Assembly (NCBI GenBank): GCA_965278995.1
Contig: OZ257136.1
Location: 2,728,001 to 2,792,000 of the forward strand
Length of the DNA: 64,000 nt
Origin: JADJYF01 sp965278995
GTDB lineage: Bacteria; Pseudomonadota; Gammaproteobacteria; Ga0077536
Direction of reading: 5' to 3'
The notes under the pieces are model-generated. The model was not told the DNA's origin and ran no database searches. It saw only the letters and a program-made list of their open reading frames with translations. How positions within the stretch are numbered: position 1 is the stretch's first letter; each line of letters opens with the position of its first letter. Shown piece after piece: positions 40,229-48,084 of the stretch. A program made the translations under genes and the position numbers.

Positions 40229-40616
40229 ATGCAGAGCAATGTGCCGCTAATCGACCTTCAAGAATTTCCGCTCTTGGCTCGCTCGAATACTTTCTTTCCG
40301 TCGATATCGGTGGCGGTGGACGCGCGGGTAGTATCGTCAGCGGGGCCTTCGCGAACTTATCGAACGCTTCAAGCAGAGCGGCCACGGCCGCGCCGCAGAT
40401 TCATGGGTTGGCACGGGCCCCAATCAACCGCTGCGCTCTGAGCAGTTCGAGCAAGCTATCGGCCGCGAGGGGCTGACACTTTCGCAGCACACAGGGCTCT
40501 CAAGAGAAGAGTTGCTGTCAAGGCTGACCCAGGATTGGCAGGCTGCGGTTGACGAATTTACTTCGGAGGGCCAGCTGCCGACCGAAGACGAGGCGGCGCG
40601 ACCGATCTGGCGGTGA
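40229..40616 (+). pseudogene. Broken YidB/DUF937-like gene
   Basis: The frame ending at TGA 40614-40616 encodes a YidB-like C-terminus: LIERFKQSGHGRAADSWVGT, then GPNQPLRSEQFEQAIG, and a helical end with GLSREELLSRLTQDW and EGQLP. In that frame a TAG at 40329 blocks extension upstream and no start codon is usable. A glycine-rich piece (GGGGRAGS) typical of the YidB N-terminus appears in another frame just before, suggesting a frameshift. The only ATG nearby is at 40229 in an unrelated frame. Remnant status is likely; the exact 5' limit is uncertain. Confidence 0.6.
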
Positions 40617-40646
40617 CGGCACCGGATACAGTCGCAGCGCGCCATT

Positions 40647-41807
40647 TTATTCGAGGATGCTGGTGTATTTATCCGAGAACACATCGCGCCCGATGATGTA
40701 GCGCATGATCTCGGAACTGCCGGCGTAGATGCGACTCATGCGCGCGTCGGTGAAGATTTGTGAGATTTCGTATTCCTGCATGTAGCCGGCGCCGCCATGC
40801 AACTGTAATCCGAGGTCCGCCATCCGCCACTCGATCTCGCTGCCAATCATCTTGGCCTTGGCTGCCATGTTGGCGGTGAGACGCCCAGCATTGTGTTCTG
40901 CAACCAGGTGGTCGACATACACCTGCAACATGTCGAGTTCGGCATCCATCTCGGCCATGCGGAACTGGGTGTTCTGCTGTTCCGACAGGGCCTTGCCGAA
41001 CACCTGTCGTTCCATTACAAACTTGCGTGTTAAATCGAAGGCACGCCGGCCGTTGGCGAGATAGCCGCAAGCGGCAATGAGTCGCTCCTCAGCCAACCCT
41101 TCCATCAGATACTGGAAACCTCTGCCAGGCTCTCCGAGGATGTTCGCTCGTGGGACTTTCACATCGTGGAAGAACAGTTCCGCAGTGTCCTGCGCGTGCA
41201 AACCGATCTTGGCCAGGTTCCTGCCGCGCTCGAAGCCGGCCATACCGCGCTCGACGACAAGCAGGACCATGGCATGACGGCTATCCGCTCCATGCAATTT
41301 GGCCGCGGCGATCACGAGGTCGGCGTTGATACCGTTCGAAATATACGTCTTCGAGCCATTCAATAGAAAATAGTCGCCCATATCCTTGGCCGTCGAGTGC
41401 ATGCTGGCGAGGTCACTGCCTGCACCGGGTTCGGTCATGGCAACCGCCAGGATGGATTCGCCAGACACGCACTTCGGCAGGAACCGCTCGCGCTGCTCCT
41501 CGGAGCCGAAACGCTGCAGATAAGGGCCCACCAGGCGACTGTGCAAGGTGTTGTACCACTCGCCACACCCAGCGCGCTGCGTCTCCTCGATGATGATCTG
41601 TTCATAGCGAAAATCGGTATCGCCCAGGCCACCGTATTTCTCTTCGGGCCAGATCATCAGGAACCCCAACTCGCCAGCACGACGGAAGATCTGACGGTCA
41701 ACGATACCCTCAGCACGCCACCGAGTCATATGCGGCGCGACCTCGTTGGCGATGAAGCGGCGGTAAGTCTCGCGAAAAATATTCTGCTCTTCGGTAAATG
41801 CTCTCAT
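40647..41807 (-). CDS. Acyl-CoA dehydrogenase
   Basis: 386-aa FAD enzyme that introduces an alpha-beta double bond in an acyl-CoA. The start MRAFTEEQNIFRETYRRF is at 41807. Signatures are AMTEPGAGSDLASM (ACAD signature 1), YISNGINADL, and the C-terminal QLHGGAGYMQEYEI and IYAGSSEIMRYIIGRD. The YEG catalytic Glu of medium-chain enzymes is Ala here, as in long-chain/isovaleryl types that use a Glu in the GLAEERL helix instead, which is present. It belongs to the catabolic cluster; its acyl substrate is unknown. Confidence 0.92.
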   Translation of the reverse strand: MRAFTEEQNIFRETYRRFIANEVAPHMTRWRAEGIVDRQIFRRAGELGFLMIWPEEKYGGLGDTDFRYEQIIIEETQRAGCGEWYNTLHSRLVGPYLQRFGSEEQRERFLPKCVSGESILAVAMTEPGAGSDLASMHSTAKDMGDYFLLNGSKTYISNGINADLVIAAAKLHGADSRHAMVLLVVERGMAGFERGRNLAKIGLHAQDTAELFFHDVKVPRANILGEPGRGFQYLMEGLAEERLIAACGYLANGRRAFDLTRKFVMERQVFGKALSEQQNTQFRMAEMDAELDMLQVYVDHLVAEHNAGRLTANMAAKAKMIGSEIEWRMADLGLQLHGGAGYMQEYEISQIFTDARMSRIYAGSSEIMRYIIGRDVFSDKYTSILE

Positions 41808-41835
41808 GGGCTTTATGCTCGCGTTATCTGGCCGC

Positions 41836-41867
41836 GACCTGGCAGGAACTTGAGTGCTTGCCAGGTC
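41836..41867. promoter_or_regulatory. 9-bp inverted repeat operator candidate in the acyl-CoA dehydrogenase/luciferase-like gap
   Basis: GACCTGGCA-N14-TGCCAGGTC is perfect and starts 29 bp upstream of the acyl-CoA dehydrogenase start. The rest of the 356-bp divergent gap (41808-42163) shows no convincing gene; its second half should hold the promoter of the luciferase-like gene. The repeat is long enough for a dimeric regulator; which one is unknown. Confidence 0.5.
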
Positions 41868-42163
41868 AAATAATCTGCGGCCATCTTGGCGCGTGCGCGG
41901 GCCGCAATCAATACTCCCGATACCTACCGCGTCGGTTCCGACCTCGGGCACGGCTCGCGACGTTCGATGTTGCCTTCGTCTACAGCGGGGTAGAATACGG
42001 TGCGTAACCGCGAACGATTCCCCCGGTGCAGCGACGGATATCGCGATGGACAGGAAAAAAGCGAATGCTTTGTGCCGCGCACCCAGACATCCTGAACTGG
42101 TCGATCCGGGTCGTCGTCCGCAGTATGGGGCTTTTTAACACGCAATTTTGGGGGGCTTTCACC

Positions 42164-43309
42164 ATGCGAATTGGCGCAACAATTTTTAATCAGAACTACG
42201 CTGACTGGGATCGTTACGAAGCTGAAGAACGCGGCGAGAAAGTCCCATCGAGACCACTGAAGTCCGACCGCGAAATTCTCCGCGAAGAGTTGAATCTCGC
42301 GCATATTGCCGACGAAACTGGATTCGACACGCTGTGGACCATCGAACATCACTTCACGCCCTATACGATGGTCACTAATCCGCTGCAGTATCTCTCCTAT
42401 GTCGCGGGGATCACGAAGCGAATCGACCTGGCTACGATGGTTGTGGTGCTACCCTGGCACAATCCGGTGCGCGTGGCCGAAGACATCAACATGCTCGACA
42501 CGTTCCTCGGCGATGGTCGCGAGATTTTCTGCGGCGTAGGGCGCGGTCTCGGCCGTCGCGAATACGCTGGCATGAGCATCGACCAGAACGAAGCGAGAGT
42601 GCGTTTCGATGAGTCGCTGCAGGTTCTCCAGCAACTGCTTGCTACTGGACGCTGTGACTTCCATGGCGAACACTTCAAAATTTCCAACTTGCACCTGCGA
42701 CCACAGCTGGATCGTGATTTAAGTGCAAATCTCTGGTGCGCGGGCGGCACCGACGAGACGGTTGAAATCATCGCCCGGCAGCGCATCAGCCCTCTGGTCA
42801 TCCCGACTCAGAGCCTCGGACTCTCGCTCGAGACTGCGAAGAAGTACGCGCTGTTGCGCGCCAAGGCCGGTCACGCGCCGACCCGTACACGGCTCGCGGT
42901 GTGGACGTATGTTGCGGAATCGGAGGCAAAAGCGCGCGCAGGTGCCGAACGCTACATGGTCGAATACAGCGACTCTGCGTTGCGCCACTACGAACTACTT
43001 GGCGACCATTTGAAAAGTATCAAAGGCTACGAGACATACGGCGCGGCACAAGACATGCTGCGCGCGAATGCGGACCCTTTCCGCCGCGGCTTCTTCAACG
43101 AACATCCTTGGGGCACGCCCGACCAGGTGATCAAGCGGACCACCGAGCTCGCGCTGCAGTTTGGCGTTGAGGAAATAACCTTCATCTTCAAGTACGGCAG
43201 CATGCCGATCGATGAAGCCGAAAAGAGCATGCAGCTGTTTGCCAAGGAAGTCATGCCGGCCTTAAAGGCGCTACATCCGAGCGCCTTGTTGGCACACGAA
43301 GCGGCGTAA
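42164..43309 (+). CDS. Luciferase-like flavin-dependent monooxygenase
   Basis: 381-aa TIM-barrel protein of the bacterial luciferase-like family (FMNH2- or F420-dependent). MRIGATIFNQNYADWDRYE starts at 42164. Family blocks are NLAHIADETGFDTLWTIEHHFTP, VVLPWHNPVRVAEDINMLD, GREIFCGVGRGLGRREYAGM and NLWCAGGTDETVEIIARQ. The open frame extends upstream without coding character. Likely a two-component monooxygenase with a reductase not seen here. It is divergent from the acyl-CoA dehydrogenase. Confidence 0.9.
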   Translation: MRIGATIFNQNYADWDRYEAEERGEKVPSRPLKSDREILREELNLAHIADETGFDTLWTIEHHFTPYTMVTNPLQYLSYVAGITKRIDLATMVVVLPWHNPVRVAEDINMLDTFLGDGREIFCGVGRGLGRREYAGMSIDQNEARVRFDESLQVLQQLLATGRCDFHGEHFKISNLHLRPQLDRDLSANLWCAGGTDETVEIIARQRISPLVIPTQSLGLSLETAKKYALLRAKAGHAPTRTRLAVWTYVAESEAKARAGAERYMVEYSDSALRHYELLGDHLKSIKGYETYGAAQDMLRANADPFRRGFFNEHPWGTPDQVIKRTTELALQFGVEEITFIFKYGSMPIDEAEKSMQLFAKEVMPALKALHPSALLAHEAA

Positions 43310-43378
43310 ATCCGCCCGGTCGCACGCGTCCTGCCGTCGCGCAGGGCGCGAGAGACCCAGCTCCGAACGTCAGTTCAG

Positions 43379-44335
43379 TCAGGCCCCGGGACGCTGCAAG
43401 GGTCCATCGATGATCTTCAATTGCGCCTCGACCAGGTCGAGAAGAAGCGCGCGGGCCGCTCCCGCCGCTTTGCTCTGGGATAGAACTGCGGGTTCGATCA
43501 GATGGATTTCCCGCCGTACGGGAGGCTCGCTAAGCGGACGCGCGACCAGTACCCCGGTCTTGAGCGCTTGTTGGACGCTGAACAGCGGGAGGATTGTCAC
43601 GCCGACGTCACGAAGCAGCAAATCGCGCAATGCGGAAATCGAACGGACTTCGGCAACAATCTGCAGATCGACCCCTTGCGCTGTGGCTTGCTGCACCAGG
43701 AAGCGACGAAGGCCATAGGGTTTCGCGCCGTCGCCACTGCCAAGCAGTAACAACGCATGTCGGGACAGATCAACAAAGGCGTAAGGAATACCGCTCTCGC
43801 CTAATCGGCCAGGGCTGCCCACCAGATAGAGGTCTTCGGTCCCGAGTATCGTGTGGCGCAGCGGGGTGGCGTCGCTGACGTCAAATCCGCTGACCAGCGC
43901 AAAATCCAGCGCTTCACTGCCACTCACCATGCGTTCGACCAGCGCAGCACTCAAGTCCTCGACAATATTCACAGCGACCCCGGGCAGAACGTCGCGTACG
44001 CGCTCGATGAGATCGGCTGAGAATAGCTCATTCAGCCCAGGACTGACGCCAAGCGTCACATTCCCTTGCACACTCTCACTCGCTTCGCGAAGAATCCGAC
44101 CTGTCTCGTTCGCGTAGGCCAACAGATGTTCGGCACGCTCTCGTAACAAGAGAGCAGCGGGCGTAGCGGTAATTCCGCGGGAATGACGGACGAACAACTC
44201 GACCCCGAACTCATTCTCGAGATTGCGCATATGCTCGCCCAGAGTTGGCTGAGATAAATGCAATGCCGCAGCAGCTCGGGTTAGGCTGCCGCATTGCATC
44301 ACGCTGACAAAATACTTCAGTTGTCGCAGATCCAC
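43379..44335 (-). CDS. LysR family transcriptional regulator of the catabolic cluster
   Basis: 318 aa from the GTG at 44335, with AGGAGG close upstream fixing the start. The HTH is MDLRQLKYFVSVMQCGSLTRAAAALHLSQPTLGEHMRNLE. The effector domain begins GNVTLGVSPGLNELF. It is flanked by the luciferase-like gene and the divergent CoA-transferase, so it probably controls the ring-cleavage genes. A GCGCC-ATCA-GGCGC repeat in the divergent gap is a possible site. Confidence 0.93.
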   Translation of the reverse strand: MDLRQLKYFVSVMQCGSLTRAAAALHLSQPTLGEHMRNLENEFGVELFVRHSRGITATPAALLLRERAEHLLAYANETGRILREASESVQGNVTLGVSPGLNELFSADLIERVRDVLPGVAVNIVEDLSAALVERMVSGSEALDFALVSGFDVSDATPLRHTILGTEDLYLVGSPGRLGESGIPYAFVDLSRHALLLLGSGDGAKPYGLRRFLVQQATAQGVDLQIVAEVRSISALRDLLLRDVGVTILPLFSVQQALKTGVLVARPLSEPPVRREIHLIEPAVLSQSKAAGAARALLLDLVEAQLKIIDGPLQRPGA

Positions 44336-44429
44336 CGGCCCCTCCTGTCCTCGCCCCACGCCTTGGGCAGCCACAGGAAATTCATATTGGTACAAACTTC
44401 AGCGAGCTTCTAGGATTATCGCATTCCTG

Positions 44430-44443
44430 GCGCCATCAGGCGC
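44430..44443. promoter_or_regulatory. Short palindrome in the LysR/CoA-transferase gap
   Basis: GCGCC-ATCA-GGCGC lies about 95 bp from the LysR start and 100 bp from the CoA-transferase start. It could be part of the LysR binding region; the evidence is symmetry and location only. Confidence 0.3.
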
Positions 44444-44543
44444 ACCGATCAAGGTCGAACTGCCAACGAGTTGAAGCAATAATGAGTTGTAACTTTACCT
44501 TACGGATGCGTTCGGAACGGCTTACGCCAGCCTGCCCACAACC

Positions 44544-45743
44544 ATGAAGTCCGAACGCGATCCGGCATCCAAGGCCTTGGCGCGCTTCAAGGTGCTTGAT
44601 CTCTCGCGTGTGCGTGCAGGCCCAACGTGCGCGCGGCAACTAGCCGACTGGGGAGCGGATGTCGTGACGATTGAGCCTCCGCTGTCGGTGGATGCTGGCG
44701 ACCCGCACGTCGGACCGCGCAGCAGCGCGGATTTCATGAACTTGAACCGCAATAAGCGCAGCGTGACCGTCAATCTAAAACATCCTGAAGGCCAAGCGAT
44801 CGTCAAGCGTCTGTTGAATCAGGCAGATGTTCTAATCGAGAACTTCAGGCCCGGCGTCAAGCATCGCCTGGGACTTGATTACGACACAGTGGCGGCATTC
44901 AATCCGCGTCTCGTTTACGCGAGCATCTCTGGCTTCGGACAGGACGGTCCGTACCGCGATCGCCCGGGTTTTGACCAGATCGCTCAGGGTATGGGCGGAT
45001 TGATGTCTATCACTGGCGAACCGGGCGAAGGCCCCATGCGGGCCGGCATTCCGATCGCCGACCTTAGCGCTGGGCTATTCTGTGCCTACGGCATTCTGGT
45101 CGCTCTGCTTGAACGGGAAATTTCAGGGCGCGGCCAGTGGGTGCACACCTCACTGCTGCAGGCGCAGACCTTCATGCTCGATTTTCAGGCCGCCCGCTGG
45201 CTGATCGATGACGAATTGCCTCGTCAAGACGGCAACTATCACGCGTCTATCGCGCCTTGCGGAAGGTTTCATGCGGCAGATGGTTACTTGAGTCTGGCCA
45301 TCGTGGGCGACGTGATGTGGCACCGGTTTTGTACCGTGCTGGAGAAGCATGACTGGTTGAATGACCCGATGTATGTCAGCAATGCAAGCCGTTCCGCGCA
45401 TCGCGCCGAACTACATCTAGCAATCGAGCAGGTGCTGATAGTGCAACCGCGCGGCCTGTGGATTGAAAAATTCAACAAGGCAGACGTACCCTGCGGGCCG
45501 ATTAACACCATTGAAGAGTTGTTCGACGATCCCCAGGCGAAGCACCTCGGCTTGGCGCAGCCGCTGCCAACCGAGGCAGGAAAAGCGATCCGTTACCTTG
45601 GTCAGCCCCTGGTCTTGACCCGCACACCAAGTAAGGTCACCAGCCATGCGCCCGAGTTGGGTGAGCACACCGATGCGGTGCTGACAGATCTGGGCTGTTC
45701 CGCTGAAGAAATCACTGGGTGGCGCGCGCGCGGCGTGATCTGA
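44544..45743 (+). CDS. Family III CoA-transferase (CaiB/BaiF)
   Basis: 399-aa enzyme moving CoA between carboxylic acids. The N-terminus has KVLDLSRVRAGPTCARQLADWGAD; ENFRPG and ISGFGQDGPYRDRPGFDQIAQ follow, and the catalytic Asp lies in IPIADLSAG (about residue 173), then HTSLLQAQ and PCGPINTIEELFDDPQ. It starts at ATG 44544. It is 50 nt upstream of the intradiol dioxygenase and likely co-transcribed with it. The acid substrate is unknown; together with the acyl-CoA dehydrogenase it suggests CoA-linked steps around an aromatic or alicyclic acid. Confidence 0.92.
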   Translation: MKSERDPASKALARFKVLDLSRVRAGPTCARQLADWGADVVTIEPPLSVDAGDPHVGPRSSADFMNLNRNKRSVTVNLKHPEGQAIVKRLLNQADVLIENFRPGVKHRLGLDYDTVAAFNPRLVYASISGFGQDGPYRDRPGFDQIAQGMGGLMSITGEPGEGPMRAGIPIADLSAGLFCAYGILVALLEREISGRGQWVHTSLLQAQTFMLDFQAARWLIDDELPRQDGNYHASIAPCGRFHAADGYLSLAIVGDVMWHRFCTVLEKHDWLNDPMYVSNASRSAHRAELHLAIEQVLIVQPRGLWIEKFNKADVPCGPINTIEELFDDPQAKHLGLAQPLPTEAGKAIRYLGQPLVLTRTPSKVTSHAPELGEHTDAVLTDLGCSAEEITGWRARGVI

Positions 45744-45793
45744 GCCGCCATGGCCCTCTGAAAATATCTGCCACCCGAACAAGGGGAACTGCA

Positions 45794-46648
45794 ATGAGCC
45801 ATGTCACTTATGAGAATCTCACGGAGACCGTGATCGGCGCGACAGGTGCCGAAACCGCACCGCGCACCCGGCAGATCTTGCGCAGTCTGATAACGCACTT
45901 GCACGCCTTTATCAAGGAAACGCGCCCCTCGCTTTCAGAATTTCTGAGCGCATGCCAGTTCCTGGCTAAAGCAGGGCAGATTTCCGATGATCGCCGCAAC
46001 GAATTCATATTGATCGCCAACGTACTCGGCGTCGAAGTTCTCATCGATATGATCGCCCACGACGGCGATCCCCAGACATGCATATTGGGCCCCATGTATC
46101 GGAACGGCGCGCCGACTTACGCTAATGGCCAATCGATCGTAATGGCCATGCCCGAAGACGGTGAACTCACCTTGGTCGAAGGGCATGTGCGAGACACTTC
46201 GGGCCATGCTTTGCATGGTGTGACTATCGATGTGTGGGAGCCGAGCACCAACGGGATGTATGAAAATCAGGACCCGACTCAACCGCCGATGAATCTGCGC
46301 GGTCGCTTCGTGACTGACGAAGATGGCTACTACGCCCTGCGGTGTCTGCGTCCACACGGGTACCCGATTCCCTTTGACGGGCCCGGAGGTGATTTGCTGA
46401 AGATGCTGGACCGTCACCCGATGAGGCCTGCGCACATTCATTTTCTCATTTCAGCACCCGACCACGAACCGATCATCGCGCAGGTCTATGATGCGGAGGA
46501 CTGCTATTTGAGTAACGACGCGATTTTCGCAGTGAAGGAGTCATTGGTGAGCACCTTTGCAGCCGCTCCTGCAGGGGGCGATGTAGCTCTACAGGTTCGT
46601 CGGGATTGGGTCTTGAAGCCATTGCGTGCAGGTTATGGGGCTGAATAG
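45794..46648 (+). CDS. Intradiol ring-cleavage dioxygenase (catechol/hydroxyquinol 1,2-dioxygenase-like)
   Basis: 284-aa non-heme Fe(III) dioxygenase that opens a catechol-type ring between the hydroxyls. An N-terminal helical dimer domain (about 1-100) carries TRQILRSLITHLHAFIKETRPS. The catalytic domain has the four iron ligands Tyr156 (NGMYEN), Tyr190 (HGYPIP), His214 and His216 (RPAHIHF). The N-terminal helices and length fit catechol or hydroxyquinol enzymes rather than protocatechuate ones. It is preceded by the CoA-transferase and followed by the Rieske oxygenase on the same strand. Confidence 0.93.
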   Translation: MSHVTYENLTETVIGATGAETAPRTRQILRSLITHLHAFIKETRPSLSEFLSACQFLAKAGQISDDRRNEFILIANVLGVEVLIDMIAHDGDPQTCILGPMYRNGAPTYANGQSIVMAMPEDGELTLVEGHVRDTSGHALHGVTIDVWEPSTNGMYENQDPTQPPMNLRGRFVTDEDGYYALRCLRPHGYPIPFDGPGGDLLKMLDRHPMRPAHIHFLISAPDHEPIIAQVYDAEDCYLSNDAIFAVKESLVSTFAAAPAGGDVALQVRRDWVLKPLRAGYGAE

Positions 46649-46745
46649 ACTACTCACTTCATTCCCTTTGCCAGGCAGGAACGCGGGGCGTGCTATAAGA
46701 TATCGCCTGATCCTTTTGGACTGATCAGCAACGGAGATCCAGCCC

Positions 46746-47825
46746 ATGTCCGAGCTGAGCCTCAGCGCACCCGTTAAAGCGCGCCCGCAATTAGCCGATC
46801 ACACCACACCGCTCATTCGCAACGCCTGGTACGTCGTCGCGCTGGCGAACGAAGTGACGCGTTCGCCCATCGGACGGGACTTGATGGAAACCTCGCTGGT
46901 ACTGTATCGCAGCGAGGACGGGCAGGCAGTCGCACTGCAAAATCGTTGCTGCCATCGCTCGTTCCCGCTCGCGCATGGAACGCTCGAAGGCGATGCCATT
47001 CGGTGCGGCTACCACGGGCTGCTGTATGCGCGCGATGGTCGCTGTATCGAGATCCCGATGCAAAAGTCGGTGCCACCTCGTCTGCATCTACGCAGCTATC
47101 CGTTAATTGAACGCGAGCCGTTCTTATGGGCGTGGTTCGGTACACCGGAGACGGCCGACGAAAGTTTGTTGCCACACCCTGCATGGCTGGGGGCGCCGGA
47201 ATGGGATATGTACATCGGCTATCTGCCGATAGCCTCCAGTTATGTGCACATGCACGAGAATTTGCTCGACCTTTCACATTTGTCTTTCCTTCATCCCAAG
47301 ACCTTCGGGACACCCGAATATGCGCGAGCGCCGGTCGAACTGGCGATAACGGGTGATGACATCCAGGCTTGGCGCCATGTGGAATGTCACTTGCCCGATA
47401 TCTACGCCATACCGCTGCAATGGCAGGGGTGTCGTGCAAAGCGCAGCTCGGGCTCGCATTTCGTTGCGCCGGGGTTACACGTCAATACGGGAATCCTGCG
47501 TAACCTCGAATTACCAGAGGCAGCCCAGAATCCCCTGCCAACGATCCACGTGGCCCAAATTATCACACCCATTGATCGCGGCCAGCTGCATTACTGGTTC
47601 GCTGGCTGTCGGAACTTCGCACGCGGCCGTCACGATATCGATGACTTCATGCGGACCGCGCAGATCAAAGCCTTCACCGAAGATCAGTTTGCGATGGAAC
47701 AGATTGAACGCATGAAGCACACCGACCGCGCGAGCGAACACGTGGAGATGCACATTCCGACTGATGCGGCGGGGATTGCCATGCGGCGTGCATTGCAAGC
47801 CTTGGCCAATCGCGAAGCGGGATAA
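46746..47825 (+). CDS. Rieske non-heme iron oxygenase, oxygenase component
   Basis: 359-aa protein of the aromatic oxygenase/O-demethylase type. The Rieske 2Fe-2S motif is Cys68-x-His70 ... Cys87-x2-His90 (RCCHRS and RCGYHG, 16-residue spacer). The mononuclear iron site is Asp175, His178 and His183 (LDLSHLSFLH). The single-subunit architecture resembles vanillate O-demethylase VanA and related demethylases; the reductase is not in the window. The stop precedes a 259-bp gap before the next gene. Confidence 0.93.
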   Translation: MSELSLSAPVKARPQLADHTTPLIRNAWYVVALANEVTRSPIGRDLMETSLVLYRSEDGQAVALQNRCCHRSFPLAHGTLEGDAIRCGYHGLLYARDGRCIEIPMQKSVPPRLHLRSYPLIEREPFLWAWFGTPETADESLLPHPAWLGAPEWDMYIGYLPIASSYVHMHENLLDLSHLSFLHPKTFGTPEYARAPVELAITGDDIQAWRHVECHLPDIYAIPLQWQGCRAKRSSGSHFVAPGLHVNTGILRNLELPEAAQNPLPTIHVAQIITPIDRGQLHYWFAGCRNFARGRHDIDDFMRTAQIKAFTEDQFAMEQIERMKHTDRASEHVEMHIPTDAAGIAMRRALQALANREAG

Positions 47826-48084
47826 CTTGTACGAGAAGGGACAGATCCTGCGGCTGGATTGGCAAGCTCAGAACCGATTACAACGCGAACTTGCCGCCGA
47901 ACACCCGAATCAGGCCTGGCTCATCTGCATCTGTATTTGGCAGGGCATCCTCTGCTTCGCGAGTAGGTAAGGGTAAGCCGAGGTCTTTGAGATCCGCCAG
48001 CAGAATTTTCTACTATCCTTAACTTGAACCATAAGCAACGCAGCCGGATCGGCGCCTTACCGAATATCTTCCGCGGAGATAAAA

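Noticed and set aside
40207..40476. 89-aa and 70-aa reading frames downstream of the second tRNA-end repeat
   Set aside because: They run across the YidB-like remnant in wrong frames and show no family features.
39960..40700. Intact prophage or integrative element at tRNA-Gln
   Set aside because: No integrase, excisionase or phage genes lie between or near the repeats; only a 152-bp spacer separates them.
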